In this document: positions 34,408 to 48,140 of the stretch, one piece after another
How positions within the stretch are numbered: position 1 is the first letter of the stretch
Layout of the letters: every line of letters begins with the position of its first letter
NCBI RefSeq assembly: GCF_954871325.1
Contig: NC_088779.1
Coordinates: forward strand, 30,397,752 to 30,461,751
Reading direction: 5' to 3'
Source of the DNA: Gordionus sp. m RMFG-2023
Taxonomy: Eukaryota > Nematomorpha > Gordioida > Chordodea > Parachordodidae
DNA length: 64,000 bases
Notes under the pieces: model-generated
What the model saw: only the letters and a program-made list of their open reading frames with translations
The model's database searches: none
Told to the model about the DNA's origin: nothing
Made by a program: the position numbers and the translations under genes

Positions 34408-34720
34408 CAGTGACATATAAAAATAATAATAATACCTAGACCTTACGAAGCATTCATACATAAGGCATTCGAGAAGCGTCGTTGAATGCGGATCAGCTGG
34501 AGCCGCCATTTCGGGCAAAACCCGGATAGTAAATTATTCTGGCGTTTAAAAAACTGCTGTATTCTTTATTATGTCGATGATCGGGCAAAATTCTTTAATA
34601 AAGTTTGCGTCAGATATGGGAAATAAATTGGCCCCTCTAAGTTTAAATTTTTTTAATATCAAAAATGGCAACCCTAGCTGTTTTTCTTTAATATTACACA
34701 CTTTAAATGAATGCATCGTC
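34408..34720. mobile_element. CAATGACATATAATAATACC-family MITE
   Basis: Shares GTCGTTGAATGCG.ATCAGCTGGA, TCCGCCATTT, TTCTTTAATAAAGTTTG and ATGAATGCATCGTCA with copies at 48597 and 52223. Left end decayed. Confidence 0.82.
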
Positions 34721-35139
34721 ATTGAAAAAAAATTAGAGTTTTATGTGGGTGAAATTCTGAAAAGCCCATTTTGGGGGGGGGGGGGAAACAAAACGTTTTA
34801 TTGGTTTTCAAAAAAAAAACTGTTTTTTTCAAATTTTTTGTTTTTCTTTCTTTCAAATGTGTAAAATCGATATAAGAAGGGAATAAAGTTGTATTAATTA
34901 TATCACATGATTCGTTAAACGGGTTAATCGAAACAAAAAAGATTGACTTGTTGTCTAAAATATCCCCCAAATAAATATTTTAAAAAAAATCAATGTCAAA
35001 TTTCGATGAACCAATGAAAATGGGGGATTATTTTATTATTACTAAGGTTTACTCGCAATTTTATAATCATCTAATATTATAAAAAATTTTTAAAAAATAA
35101 AATTTTAGAAAATAAATATAAAAACGGTTCGCAAAAAAT

Positions 35140-35330
35140 AATCTTGTTTGCTAAGATGCCATTTTGGTTTTTTTTCCGTGCGCATTAAAATTTTATAAAA
35201 CTTTTTTAGTTCCCATGTCCAAAAATGGAATGCAATCAGCTGATTTGTTCTTCTTTCCCCATGCAAACAACTTCGAAATTCTATTTTAAGGAATAAAAAT
35301 GTCAGTCTGGGTATTGCCTCCTACACGTGT
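35140..35330. mobile_element. Degraded CAATGACATATAATAATACC-family MITE
   Basis: AAGATGCCATTTTGG, AATCAGCTGATTTGTT and TGTCAGTCTGGGTATT occur in family order. Boundaries uncertain. Confidence 0.5.
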
Positions 35331-36155
35331 TGGAATTCATTTCCGGTTGAATATGATCTTCAAAAAAATTTTTTAAATGGCTTATCAATGATGGTTTCAA
35401 AAGCTTTCGTTTATTTATTACTTAGAGATTTTAAAATAAATTATTGATCATGAAATTACTAAGAAGTTTCAAACTCACCTGATTTCTAACTTGGCCGGAT
35501 CTCGAGGTCCAGTTTATATTGTAAGAGCCAAAATATCGAGAAAAAATGATAAATCATACAGCTATAACTTATCGTTTTAGCGGCGAATATAAGCGGCCCT
35601 TTGAGCGATATAGCGGTATTTCGTGCGAAGCCCCTACTTACTATACATTTTGATTATGCAATATAACCATTCATAAATTTAAATTAGATCCCGTCCCCCA
35701 CTTAATTAGTTATTATTAAGGACATTGTTTATAATTTTATTAAAAGAAGTTAGGTTATTATACATATACACACACACTCCCATGCACATTCTCTATCATG
35801 TATAATATTATATAACTCATATACATATATATTTAATAACTAATCGATTATGTAAATGAAAACTTTTAATTGTATAATAAATTGATTAATCTTATATCTC
35901 TTTATTTAAACGTTAAATTTGTTTTAAGATCTAACAAATAAAGATGAAAAAGATTTCTTTTGAGTTTATAATTGTTCTTTTATATAATTCATTAAAAAAA
36001 ATGAATTATTAATTGCTTGGTTAGATTGTATCTTTACTTAATTTTAATTTTTTTTAATTTATGATGATTATGAATTGTTATATTTTTAATTTATTTTTTA
36101 AAATTATATTACGTAATTAATAGATCAAATTTGAATTTAATTTAATATAGAATAG

Positions 36156-36302
36156 CATAATTGTTAAAAGATACTTTTTAAATGGATCTAGATACAGATA
36201 CATCGTCTAAAATAATATCTAGATACAGATATTTTAATCAAAAATCTATCTAGATACAGATACAGATACCACATTTTTATATCTAGATACAGGATAACTC
36301 TG
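36156..36302. mobile_element. TCTAGATACAGATAC hAT-type MITE with 8-bp duplication
   Basis: 147 bp with four ATCTAGATACAGATA-type motifs. TAGAATAG lies at 36148-36155 and 36303-36310. Ends are related to CAGAGTTGTTAAAAG / TAACTCTG. Sister copy at 42706. Confidence 0.88.
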
Positions 36303-36325
36303 TAGAATAGTATATATATATATAT

Positions 36326-36820
36326 TAGTGATCTGCAGAGGTACCATTTGTACTTTTCGGTCCGGTTTTTTTTTCAAAAATTATTTTCAAGCCCGGCCCG
36401 GATTTTTTTAAAATATATTTTATTTATTTTGGATTTTTATAGCTAAGAATGGCGATATATTTAAAAAAATTAAAATATGATATATATATATAAAGTATAA
36501 AAAATTTTTATAATATATAATTTAGCAATCAATAGTAAAAGGGGGGGGGGAATGATAATATATATAAAAATAAATAAAATTATTTCTTAAAATATTTTCT
36601 AATAATGAGGTTAATGGTATATATATTGTCTGCCAAAAAAAATTTATTTATATAAATCCGGCAAAAAATTTTTTTACTAAAAACTTTGTCCCCCAACCAA
36701 TTCGAATCCTAATAATTTCTTTAAAAAAAAACAAGGTTTTGACCGAGACCGCTAAATTGTAGGTTTCGACCTACCCGAGTTTAAGCGGATCAAACCCGGA
36801 TAGTTTTCTTTACTGGGCTC
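36326..36820. mobile_element. GGCCCGG-family repeat
   Basis: Left end TAGTGATCTGCAGAGGTACC, then GTCCGGTTTT and AAGCCCGGCCCGGAT. The right boundary is unclear, with CCGAGTTTAAGCGGATCAAA and ACCCGG near 36775-36800. Contains a run of ten G at 36541. Confidence 0.6.
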
Positions 36821-37212
36821 ATATTATATACATTTAAAATATAGATTAATGTATCCCCTCTCTATTCTATTTATTATTAAAGTTTTGCTTAATATTGAAG
36901 GGATTTAATCAACTTAAATGACTGTATTATATTAGAGTCTTTTCATTTAAATCGACAGATTTTTTTAAAGTTAATATTTGGCCAACGCGAGCTAGCCAGC
37001 CAAGTTGGAGAGCATAAAAGTGTTTAAGCGTTTCTCGAGCATAAGAATCTATTATTTCTTATGCTTATTAAAAAAAATTTAAAAATATATATTTTTTAAA
37101 TTATATTAGAATTATTAGAATTTTTACAATTGTAAAAATATTACCATACCATCATTAAATGAATTCCATTAATATCTATAATAACATATATTGCGATTTT
37201 TATAATTTTTCT

Positions 37213-37213
37213 C

Positions 37214-37265
<52 letters not shown>

Positions 37266-37266
37266 T
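37213..37266. repeat. (CTTT)n microsatellite
   Basis: About 13 units. Confidence 0.96.
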
Positions 37267-37294
37267 AGAATTTTAAAAAATTCTTTAACTTAAA

Positions 37295-37460
37295 AAATAT
37301 ATTAGCTACCATATTCACTTTGTTAAAAAAAATAATTGTGTTTTATTTTTATAATTAAACACTTCAATATTATATTGGCTGCCATTTTAAAATTTGTAAA
37401 ATATTTATTTAATTAAAAATTTTCGTAGCTTCAAAACTATTGGCGGCCATTTTAGATTTG
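37295..37460. repeat. Short tandem repeat with GGC(T/G)GCCATTTTA motif
   Basis: Three spaced copies of a TTGGC.GCCATTTTA-like segment (37305, 37375, 37440), about 70 bp apart, diverged. Non-coding. Confidence 0.4.
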
Positions 37461-38144
37461 TATAAAAAAAAATTTGTTTGTAAAAGATTTCATCATTTCA
37501 AATATTTATGTATATATTTTATTTAAATGAACCAATATCCTAAAACAACACCAATAAAACCTTTTTGTAGTTTCTAGATATCTGTAAATGGTTTTAAATT
37601 TTGTGATTTATTTCGTTAAAAGTTTAGGTTCGGTCGTAAATTAGCGTTTTACCCTTTATATTTAAACGCTATAAAATTTGATAATATCAAAACAACAAAA
37701 TATTGCCAACTACCTTAAATGGTTTGCTGACTGAAATGAATGTATCTGGATGTATATAATGGTATTTATAATTTTTTTAAGTAAAAATAAAAGCAGGGTC
37801 CATTTGGACCAACTATGGGGTTACATGGGACCACATATAAATATTGGATCATATAAAAAAAATTCTATTTTTTTAACAAACAAAAAATTATCACTCGTAT
37901 TAATTTATAAAAAACGCTAAAAACTCTAAAAATTTTAATGAATATGATAAAAATATTTTCGTATTTAATTGATCAAAATGGGTCATACATGCCCCTCCCA
38001 ATAATCCCTAGTCGTGATAAAAGATTTATTTTAAAAAAAAATACCAATATATTATGATTATAAGACTCATATTGGTGACAGAGGACTATTTTTTCATTTG
38101 ATATAATATTATGAATGTATTCTTAGTATATATATTTACTTATC

Positions 38145-38225
38145 GTTACTTTTTAAAGTAACGCTACTTCTCAAAGAAGAAGAAAAACCGTTACTTTCCG
38201 AAAAATAGTAACGGATGATGAGTGA
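38145..38225. mobile_element. Terminal fragment related to the 23853 hAT element
   Basis: CGTTACTTTTTAAAGTAACG and CCGTTACTTTCCGAAAAATA followed by GTAACGG resemble the CGTTAC-rich arms of that element. No transposase here. Confidence 0.5.
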
Positions 38226-39488
38226 GTGTTAATATTTTATATATATATAACCTTGTCCTAGGCTGAATAACATATAAAATAATATATCTTACAATACAAA
38301 ATTTACAAACTTTTTTATATTATCATAATTTATATAAAAAAAACTTAATAAATTATAAAATAAATATCCGTTCAATATTTTTCCGGCCCTTTCCTTTAAA
38401 ATCGAATCTTTCCATTCCTTGGGAACTTTTAAATATTCTCACGGGATCTTTTAAAATCTTTTTTTTCTTCTTAATTATGTCAAGTCAATATTTATTACTA
38501 TTATTATTTTAAATAAAATTAAATAAAATAAAATATTTTTTTCCCTTTCCACTAAGATCAGTATTGAATGCTTTTATGATTATGGAATATGGAAAGGCGC
38601 CTATCATTCTCCTTTCTTATTTATTTTATATATATTACTATAGAAGATTTGATTTTTTTTAAATAAAAATATATATTTTTTTTGACAGCTGAAAAATAAG
38701 AAAAATATGAAGAAAAAAAAAATTAAAATTAAAAATTATATAATTCGTAATGAGAATAAAAAAGATATTTTTTTCAAAAAAATACTTGAGTTTTTATAGG
38801 AAAAATATTTAAATTATTTTAAAAAAAATTTTTAATTTTTGTAAAAAATAATTTTTATAAAAGTTTTTTTTTTATTAAATTGTTTTAATTTTCAAAATAA
38901 ATCAATCAATCAATGATATTTATTAAATAAAATATAAAATATTGATTTTAAAAGTAATATTATATTTATAACGAATTATATAGTTTTATACACTCTTCAA
39001 TTATATATCTGACATACAATCTTCGACCATATTGAAGTAGACATAATTGACAATATTTGGATTGTCAGCTTAATATACCTTCGCAACCCTCTCGAGCGAT
39101 ATTTTATAGGTTCAAGATCTTCAACATGGTCTCAAATTGTTAGGGTGGTGCTCTACGTAATAGGTGGGGGTGGGGTCAAGTTTTTAGCGGTTACTCTCTT
39201 GATGGAACTATAACCCCCAATTATTTTCTAAAACTATAAACGGGTTTTGCTCAGCGCTAAATAAGTATTTTTTTAAAAAAAAAATATAGCTTTATAGCAA
39301 AAACCGCCAAATTGTAAAGGGTTTTATTACCATCAGAGCACTCTTTTAGTCATAAACCCCCCCCCCCCAACCAATGATCCATCCCATGCCCCTATCCGTG
39401 ATAACTAAAAATATAAAATAATTCAATTATAAGATAGAATAAATCGTCTAACCCTTCTCCCCTGAATGCGATACATAGATATTCTGAA

Positions 39489-39795
39489 TAGTGATCTGCA
39501 TTGGGCCTAATTTTTCAAGCCTCGGCCTGGCCCGGTTTTTTATAAAGTTTAGCCCGAACCGGCCCGACCCGGCCCGAATTTATTTAAATATAGAAATGAA
39601 TCATTATAATTACTCAAAATTAAAAGATGTATGTTGCAATGGCGTCTACTTTTTCTATAAATAAAATCACGTATTTTTAGTTTTACAAAAAAAAAAATAT
39701 TCAACATAAAAATTGATAAATTTAAGAAAAATTTATAAGGCCCGACACTTAAAAAATATTAAAGTTGGACCTGGGACTACTTTTACAGTTCTCTA
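39489..39795. mobile_element. GGCCCGG-family hAT-like MITE, 307 bp
   Basis: Starts TAGTGATCTGCATTGGGCC and ends ACTTTTACAGTTCTCTA, an imperfect inverted match. Flanks ATTCTGAA and ATTATGAG agree at 6 of 8 positions. Contains ACCGGCCCGACCCGGCCCG. Confidence 0.75.
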
Positions 39796-40104
39796 ATTAT
39801 GAGACATATTGCACGTAAGATTGTCTAAAACCATTACAATCTTTCAGGAAAACATTTTTTTTTTCTTCTTTTTATAACATTATTTCTTAGTTTTTTTTTA
39901 ATTTCTCGTTTTTTTTGTATTCCTCTTAAAAAATAGGATTTATTTTTTTTTAAAAAAAATAGAAACAAATGCCACTTATAATGTCACGTGGCCGACGCTA
40001 TGTTCGACAAAATGTAAAGACAAAAAAAAAATGGTTGGAAGAAGTTGTAATAATTTCAAAGTCATAAAAATAATTGATTAAAAATAATTACCATATTTCA
40101 GAGA

Positions 40105-40280
40105 CCCGCTGAGGTACCATTTGCACGCCGGCCCGGTTTTTATATTTTAAGGCTCGACCCGGCCCGGCTTTTTTTAAAAAAATTTAGGCCCGACACGGGT
40201 ATTTTGAAAAAATTTCAGGTCCGGTCCGGGTATAAAAAATTAAAAACCGGGTCCGGCCTTGAGCCGGGTTTGCATGTTCT
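40105..40280. mobile_element. GGCCCGG-family repeat
   Basis: AGACCCGCTGAGGTACCATT at the left and GAGCCGGGTTTGCATG at the right are imperfect inverted ends. The body alternates CCGGCCCGG blocks and T or A runs. Confidence 0.7.
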
Positions 40281-41375
40281 TTCCTATTTATAATTTTATG
40301 TATATTACCAATTATTTGTTCCCATTAATTTGAACATTATTATATATATAAATGACTAATATTTTCCTAATATTCTTATCATCCAAGTCAAGTTATATAA
40401 ATGAACAAGAAATTTTCCCAAAATTGAATTGGAAAATTTTAAATTGAATTTTTTATATAAATTAAAGGATAATTAACAACCACACCTCCTCTCTAACTCA
40501 AAACTCGAATCGAACAACATCGTAACATGGGAAATTCATTAAGTATTTTTTTAAAAAAAATCCTAAACTTTTAATATAGTATATTTTATATTATGATAAT
40601 GATAAAATATGCCAGTTAGTTATAAGGTAGAGAGGATTAAAGTTATCAAAAATTAATTTTTTTTTAGGTATATTTATATATATAAAAAATTTTTCTTAAA
40701 CAAATCTATATGTTTGTAATTATAAAGTTATATAAGAGATTAAGATTTTAAAAACACAAAATAATAATCTTTATTTTTTGTATAATTTTTAACCTAAACC
40801 ATCCTTTATTTTTTTTGCTATAAAAGAATGTTTGAATATTTTTACGTAAAAAAAAAATAATTAATTGATAGATAGATATATTATATATATTTTTTTTAAA
40901 AAAAAAGTTAATTAAACTTATTATTATTATTAGTTCAATTTACGATGATAATGTAAGAATGGCTGGGAAGATAAGCCCGCTCTTACACTACTAGTCGTAT
41001 TATTTTCCCGCCACTTCCACGCTCCCTAAGGCCGATGACGATATCAACGCCTAACCCCGCTAAACCCTCATCATAACCCTCCTCCTACACTCTCCCTTAA
41101 TCCCTTCCTACCCCGTATACCAATTAAAAACAAAAAATGTTTGTAATATTTCTTTTAGAAGGTATCGATTATAATACTAGGGGGGGGGAGCTGGTAGAGA
41201 CAGGGGCTAGTTCGGATCAATCAAATTATGCCTAAACAAATATGATATATTATGTTATGTAATCGAGGCAGGTTTATCCCATCAGAAATATCACTGAATT
41301 AACATCAGTTCCAAATTTAATTGGCGGAATTTTTATAATTTCACGATAATCTATTGGATGAATCTTAAGGTTCAG
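40281..41375. other. Mostly AT-rich; GC-rich pyrimidine-biased patch at 40970-41120
   Basis: The patch is unlike its surroundings (CCGCCACTTCCACGCTCCCT and similar). No frame or family was recognised. A run of nine G lies at 41181. Confidence 0.4.
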
Positions 41376-41438
41376 AGAAGTGATGGCGACGCTAATCCTA
41401 AGAGAAGCGGTAGTAGCAATACCGAAGCTGACTTCTAA
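41376..41438 (+). CDS. Candidate terminal exon, unidentified
   Basis: After a ttcag acceptor the frame reads RSDGDANPKRSGSSNTEADF and stops. Codon usage and composition are protein-like. No upstream exon could be linked, so this is a weak call. Confidence 0.2.
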   Translation, partial: RSDGDANPKRSGSSNTEADF

Positions 41439-42136
41439 GAAAGAGAAGATTCTTCTATTATATAATATATTATATATAAAATAAGTATATTCATTAGCTA
41501 CTATTAAATATCTAAATCATCCATATGATGAGAATGCTATAGAATTAAGAGAAAAATTTTTTAATATAATTACAAATTTTATACTTCATTTTTATTATAA
41601 TTCGAATATAAATGTCATATTTTGTAATTTTTATATGACATTATTTTTTTCTGTAAATGGTATATATATTTATTATCAATAAAAACATTTGTCCGTGAAA
41701 ATAAATGTTATAATTTATATTCAATTATCCTTATGGGAGATAAACCTTAAACCCCCTAACCCTTAAAATTATATAAAATCGTCACAAAAATGAATTTCTG
41801 AATAAAATAAAATTCTCATTCTAACATCTTTTCGAAAGATAACGTATGCATATATCATTTATTCGTATATATATATATTTTTTTTTAAAAGTAAAAATAA
41901 AATCTTAGCCTGCTTATTAATGCAATAGGAGGATTATTGAGAATGAAGCTTATACGGAAAAATATAAAGTTTTGTAATTTCAAAGATAAAAATTTGAACG
42001 GCACTAAAAATAAAATTGCACCCTCTCTGTGTAACCTGTCAATTGGCATAATAATATACCCATCTTTCAATCATTTATTTATTCGTGTCATCGTTATGTA
42101 AATCTGTAATTTGGACAAATTTCAGGGCATCTATCC

Positions 42137-42240
42137 TCTTAGGGGGTGAAAAAGATATCGAAATTTGCAGTCATACCGCCGCTTAACCCGATTAGCTCCG
42201 ATTTCCCCTCCAATAAGAAAACAGAATGATGCTGTTCTCT
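42137..42240 (-). CDS. Candidate exon or decayed coding patch, unidentified
   Basis: A less AT-rich patch with two open minus-strand frames (one includes HHSVFLLEGKSELIGLSGGM). Because two frames are open, coding status is doubtful. Confidence 0.12.
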
Positions 42241-42705
42241 TATCAAATCAAAAATGACGAATAATTATCCTTTCATTTTTATTAGCGTTTCCCTTCGTAG
42301 GGCTCACCATAACCCCGGTGTCTTTCGCTTATTCGTTATTAAATTTATTTATTGCGTATATTTAAGGTTAGGGTTTTAATTTCTGTTAGTTTGATATAGA
42401 TTTTAAAGTGATATTTCTACTTAAAAATCTAAGAAAATTAGTAATTGGAAATAATATCGTTTTCCACCAATCATTTAAGAGGTATATCGAATTTTTATTA
42501 AACTGCAAAATATATATACATATAGTAAAACGATATCTTTTCATACATTTAATTATAGTTAATCAAGAAATTTGAAGACTTGAACGAAAGAAGATCTTAG
42601 AGAAAAGGAAATATATTAATCATTTTTTATAAAACAAAAAAAATAGGTATTTAAATCGATATTTTTTAATCCCAAAAAAAAAATTTATTTGATTATTTTG
42701 TTTTT

Positions 42706-42884
42706 CAGAGTTGTTAAAAGAACTTTTTAAATTAATCTAGATACAGATACATCGTCTAAAATAGTATCTAGATACAGATATTTTAATCAAAAATCTATCT
42801 AGATTACAGACACGGACACCACATTTTTGTATCTAGATACAGGATCTAGCTAGATACTTGTATCTAGATCCCGTAACAACTCTG
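42706..42884. mobile_element. TCTAGATACAGATAC hAT-type MITE
   Basis: 179 bp between inverted ends CAGAGTTGTTAAAAG and CGTAACAACTCTG. The interior repeats ATCTAGATACAGATA in both orientations. Flanks TTGTTTTT and TTTATTTT agree at 6 of 8 positions. Confidence 0.85.
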
Positions 42885-43749
42885 TTTATTTTTTTATTTT
42901 TTTTGGTTTAGTAGTTTAATTTTTTTTTTTTTTTAAATGGGAACAAACTAAATAAAAAACCTAATTAAATTCCACTTTAGATATACGATATTTCATCGAA
43001 AAAATGATATCAAAATCTAAATATTATTTTTTCAAAAAAAATTGTTACCTTAGCTTTAGGATTTTGAGAAAATATGATCCCTTCCTTGTCCGGGAAATTT
43101 GATCAGTTGAAAAAAAAAATTTTTTGAAATTTTTTTCGATTTTAATTATATATTTTTTTTAAAAAATATTTCTTTAAAAAAATAATAAAAATAAATTTAA
43201 AAAAAAATATTAATTTATTTTTAATTTTTAAATTTGTTTTTTATAAAAAAAATATAAAAAACATTTTTCAATTTTTTTTATAATATTTTAATTTATAATT
43301 TTTTTTTATAAAAAATTATATTTTTTTAAAATAAAAAAACGTCAATTAATGGATACATTTGATTGGCATTTTAAATAGCTTATATTTTTTCTTCTTCTTC
43401 TAAGAATAAAAGGGGGTATAAGAAGAAAAGAAATAGTTTTATTTTAAAGAAAAAGACAGGAAAGGACAAAGGCAATACAATCATATAAGAATCGAAATAA
43501 TTAAATTTAGAAAGTATTCCGAAACGTATTCCGCTGTAATGTAGCTGTAATGTAACTGTAGTTATAGCGATAGAGTATTTAAGGGACCCATTTTGGGGGT
43601 TAAAACTGATTCCCCCGCGGTTTTAAAATAAATGGCGCATGTTGTAAAACTTATTTCCCAGTTTTATTGATTAAGCAAAACTCTATTCACATTCCTTTAT
43701 TTTTATATATTGTATCGAAAAAAATTGTCACTTATCAACATGTCAATCA
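42885..43749. other. Very AT-rich DNA
   Basis: Homopolymer A and T runs dominate 42885-43370. No gene recognised. Confidence 0.6.
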
Positions 43750-44890
43750 AAAGTAAATTATTTGTCTTATTTTTTGAATACGAATAAGGAATTATTCGGA
43801 TCGAATATAACCGATAATACGAATAACTCGAATTTTTCGACTAAAATTTTCCAGCACATTCGCGGTAAAATATTTTTTAAAAATATGATTTCAAATATAA
43901 TAATTTTACGTTAATTTTTTTTTTTGTATAACTCCGCTTAGAGTTCGCGCTAAATTTTGAATGTAGTATTATTCAGAAAAAAAGTTTGAAACAGAGAAGC
44001 CATCAATAAAAAAATCAGGTGATAGCAAAAAAAATATGTATATACCTTTTTTTTATGTGTGGCAGCCAATCTTAATTGCTCAAACATACAAAAAAATTGA
44101 TCAAATTAGGCAAGTCCATAAGGGTACCTGCCGCTTTTGGTTAAGAATATTCCTTGTCATAAAATATTCTCAAAAAAAAAAATACGATGTCATTTCTCTC
44201 AATTTCTTATAATTAAATATAATATACTGAATTATACCCCCTCCCCTTCGCCACTTGTGCCAGTTGGGTATATGTATCTAAAACAAATTATCCGTTATTT
44301 GATACCGGATATTCGATTTTATTCGATTCTATTCGTATTTCACGATTCAAAAATAAGAACGACAAAATTTTTTGATATTTGAAATAAGGAAAATAATATT
44401 ATCCGTCGAATAATTTTTTAAAACTATTTATTCGGTCGAATTATCCTAAATTATTTGTAAATATCCGAAAATTTTTCGTAAATATCCGAAATTAGTCGTA
44501 AATATTTGCTATTCATAAATATCCGAAATTATTCGTAAATATTTGAAATTATTCAAAACAAAGAAAATCAAAAAATATTCAAAATTAAGGAATTTTTTAA
44601 TTTTTTTAAACCTTTTTTCTACTTCTTATAAAATTATTATTTTGTAAACTTTAATAATCCATTTTTTTTTCATCTTTCGAAAATATTTTTTTATAAAAAC
44701 AATTAAATTTTCGAATCTAATCCGAATATTCGACGAATATAATCGAATAATACTATTCGGCACAAATACGATTTAAATCATACGAATACGAATAATACGA
44801 TTATTCGTTTCGAAAAATATTAATCGATCACGGATAATGCAAATATCCGAATCTTTTATAAGAATTTATGAGTCTCCAATCCTAACTTAG
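43750..44890. repeat. Region dense in CGAATA / TATTCG motifs, probable hAT-like relic
   Basis: GAATACGAATAAGGAATTAT at 43777 and ATTCGGATCGAATATAACCG form one edge; ATACGAATACGAATAATACG at 44789 and GAGTCTCCAATCCTA at 44871 form the other. Short ATCCGAA.TTATTCGTAAAT units repeat at 44450-44560. The arrangement resembles an element with subterminal repeats, but I could not find a matching end or duplication. Confidence 0.5.
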
Positions 44891-45656
44891 TTTCTAAAAT
44901 CATCATCGCAGCCTTGGGTATTAGGAAATATGACTCAACCTTAGTTAGAAGGAAGCTGAAATAAATCTGATGAAGTCTCGATGCTTAGCGGGTTTTTTAG
45001 CACCCACCTGCAGAGATTTGAGATGAGTTAGCCCGATTATAGCGATTGCCATGTATATGGATGAGACCGAAGATCAAAATGGCGAGCTAGATAACAAGAG
45101 CGAACGGACAATTGCCTTTTAATCATTCGGGATAAATAACTTCGAATTTGGTAAGAAAGCGTATTTTTTTTAAGGATATTTTTTTACCATATGTTTACAC
45201 TAGAATTGGGATACCGTTGTTGTTAACATATAATAATTTTATTCTAGATTATTTAAAATGAAGATTTTTCAAAGATTTTTATGAGAGATTCTCTTATAGA
45301 TTTTTCCAATAAATTCGGCGCGGAAACTTCTACGCTGAAAATTTGGCGCGGTAAAAAAATTTCGAGTTCGGTCAGAGGTTCACGCGAAAAAAAATTTTTT
45401 TTTAAACCTTATATTTCTTTACACATATAATTAATAATGGACATTTAATTTGTAAAAAAATTTTTAAATAATCACGTGACTATCAGGGGTGTCATTAAAC
45501 TTTTCAGCGGGGCTCAATGGGTAAGGGTTTTTAAAAAAAGTTGAAGAGACATTTTTTGAGGGAGCTCTCCAAAATTTTGATGGGTCTCAAACTCTTAATA
45601 GCCCCCCCCCCTAAATTTTGATTGGCATTTTTTTTAAAAGATTTGATTGACGTTTC

Positions 45657-45760
45657 TAGTATTGTTAAACGCTACGAGTAAGATCTTCAGGCTCGCGTAA
45701 TATTTTTCTGGGTGAAAAAATCGGCTCAAAAAACCGGAACCGAACCTGTCAAATAAATTT
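45657..45760. mobile_element. TAGTGTTGTTAAACGGCT-family MITE, truncated
   Basis: TAGTATTGTTAAACGCTACG followed by AAGATCTTCAGGCTCGCGTA and ATATTTTTCTGG, as in the copy at 19883. Right end missing. Confidence 0.72.
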
Positions 45761-47239
45761 CGCGGGTTCGAAACATCGAAACCCTGCTTCATATCTTTTA
45801 TTTGCCCGCGAGCCAGAGCATAACCACATCCCTGGCTATCTCCTACAACTTTTTTTTGTTTTACCCCACCTACCGTATAGTCCGAGTTACCCCCTATACC
45901 TAATGTGGGGGTAGGGGTTAAAAAGTCCTATACAAATGATATATTTCCCCCCCCCCTTTCCGCTCCATAAAAGCTAGATAATTTTTTTAACCCGAAAGAT
46001 ATAATACCACCACAACCAAATAATATCGAATTAAGAAAAAGCCAAATATTTTTTAAATTTGTTATGTGCTGCTAAAGGAAGACATTTTCTGTCATCAGCA
46101 GACTTGGCCCCCCAATAATCATCTTTATATATATATATTACTCTAATAAATATAACAGTTAATTTTAGATTTTCCTTTTTAAATACACAATCGACTTAAA
46201 TTAATTATAATCATTATAAAAATTAAGGTTTATAGTTTCAATCATAAAATTAAAAAATATATAATTTTGCATATATTTTAAAAAGTTTGGTGTGTCGGAT
46301 GTTATAAACGCAAGCAAGATTAAGATTCATTAAAATCTATTCATTCCAAGTTTTGTGAAAGGTTACATATGAACGTTGATCTTATACATATTCCTCTATA
46401 TCAACTTTATACATGCATATAATAATTAATTCATCAAGATTATTAATAATTTTTTTTTTAAATCAAGAATATGTCCGGTTTAATGGCATTTGAATAATCT
46501 AATATAATGATTTAATTAAATCAATTAAAAAGATATATTATTGTTTTTTTTTAAAAAAAAAATGTCGCAATCATTTAATAATAATAGTAATAATGTTTAT
46601 GAATAACATAAACATTTAATAAGATTAGGAGAGACACGTATTATACATAAGAACAAATGTCCAATAAAGTGATATCAAAATCATTTTGTAAGTTCATCGC
46701 TTGTTTAAACGCGTGTTATATTAAATTAAGTAATTATTATTTGTCATCATCGATAATTGGTAAATTTTTATTAAATAATTGAATTAAATATATTTAATTT
46801 TTTTATTTGAAATTTTGAGAGGAAATAATTTATTTATTTAAATCGAAAATGTCAAGGTTTTTTTTAATAAAAAATTATAAAACTTTTTCTATTACTTATC
46901 AAATTAATATATATAAACTAAACTTTTATACTAATTAAATGATATGTACATAACTAAAAGGAATACAAGATTTTACGATCAGTCAGTATTGTTCTGCAGG
47001 GGCTAGGGCCCCCCCCCTTTGGAGAGCCGCCCCCCCCCTTCCCTTAAAATTTTGAAATATTTTTATACCTAAATAAAATGGTCGTTCTAAACAAATCTAA
47101 AAGCTAATTAAAAGGATCATTTTGGCCATCTGAGACTAAGGGTAGTGAGGAGGCCACCACTGTTTATATTTAAAGAAAAAGAAGAACTGATAAAGATAGC
47201 AATTATATTTTAGACAACAATATATTTTAATATTTTTAC

Positions 47240-47460
47240 AGGCTGGGTTAGAACTTTTAAAATATCGGCTATTTTAACCGGTTAGCCGGTTTTTAAAAAA
47301 AATCCGCTATTATTTCACGAATAATTTTTGCCTTATATTTTGGCAAATAATTTCAAACGGGGAATTGAAACAACAACGGTTTCATCGATATAAAAATAAT
47401 TCGACCCGGCCCGGCTCGGCATGTCCCGATATGTAGGGGAGCGGATCTGCCGGTTTCTGG
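47240..47460. repeat. Mixed MITE relics
   Basis: TTAACCGGTTAGCCGGTTTT (47275) resembles the TAGTGTTG family core; TTCGACCCGGCCCGGCTCGG and GGAGCGGATCTGCCGG (47400-47455) are the end of a GGCCCGG-family copy in reverse orientation. Confidence 0.5.
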
Positions 47461-48140
47461 TTTTATTTTGTCAATATTCGTCAAATGTGGATTGCGATAT
47501 CCGCTAACAAAAAATATAAAAACAAAGTGCGTATTTGAAGAGATTATTTTAGTCATAAAAACTGTTAGGAGGGCTGGTTCGACTTATCCCTAAACTGCCG
47601 GCCTTATAATGGGCTAAATAACTTCGGTTTATACAACCCCTAAAAAAGTAAGAGAGAAAAATGAAGAAAAAAAAACGCCAAATACTAAAAAACAAACCTT
47701 AATAGGGTGTCCAAGTTTGAAAAGGCTAGAAAGAAATTAATATCAAAAATAAACTGAACCAGGACACTTTTGTTTTTGATTCCTTTTTGAAATACCCCCG
47801 AAAAGTTTAAAATCTTAGAGGTTCATACCTGCCCCTGATCTCAATAAATTATTAGTCTTAAATTATAGTGTGATTCACGCCAAAATGAAGGGTTATTTTT
47901 TTTTAAAAAAAAAATTATTATTATTTAATATTTTTTATGACATTTTACATATATTTATTTATCTTAATATAGAATATCTAGATTAAAAACCATATTAATC
48001 GAACTTGAATATTTAAAATTGAACATTTTATTTCAGCAGAAGTTAAATAATATATATATATATATATATATCGAAATTCAATTGATACGAAACATTAAAA
48101 TCTCTCAATATTTTCTATAGTATAATCCTTTTAAGACTCA

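Noticed and set aside
36690-36715. Possible tRNA B-box (AATTCGAATCC)
   Set aside because: No matching A-box or cloverleaf around it.
47353-47556. 67-residue minus-strand frame
   Set aside because: Overlaps a reversed GGCCCGG repeat end; no domain or start context.
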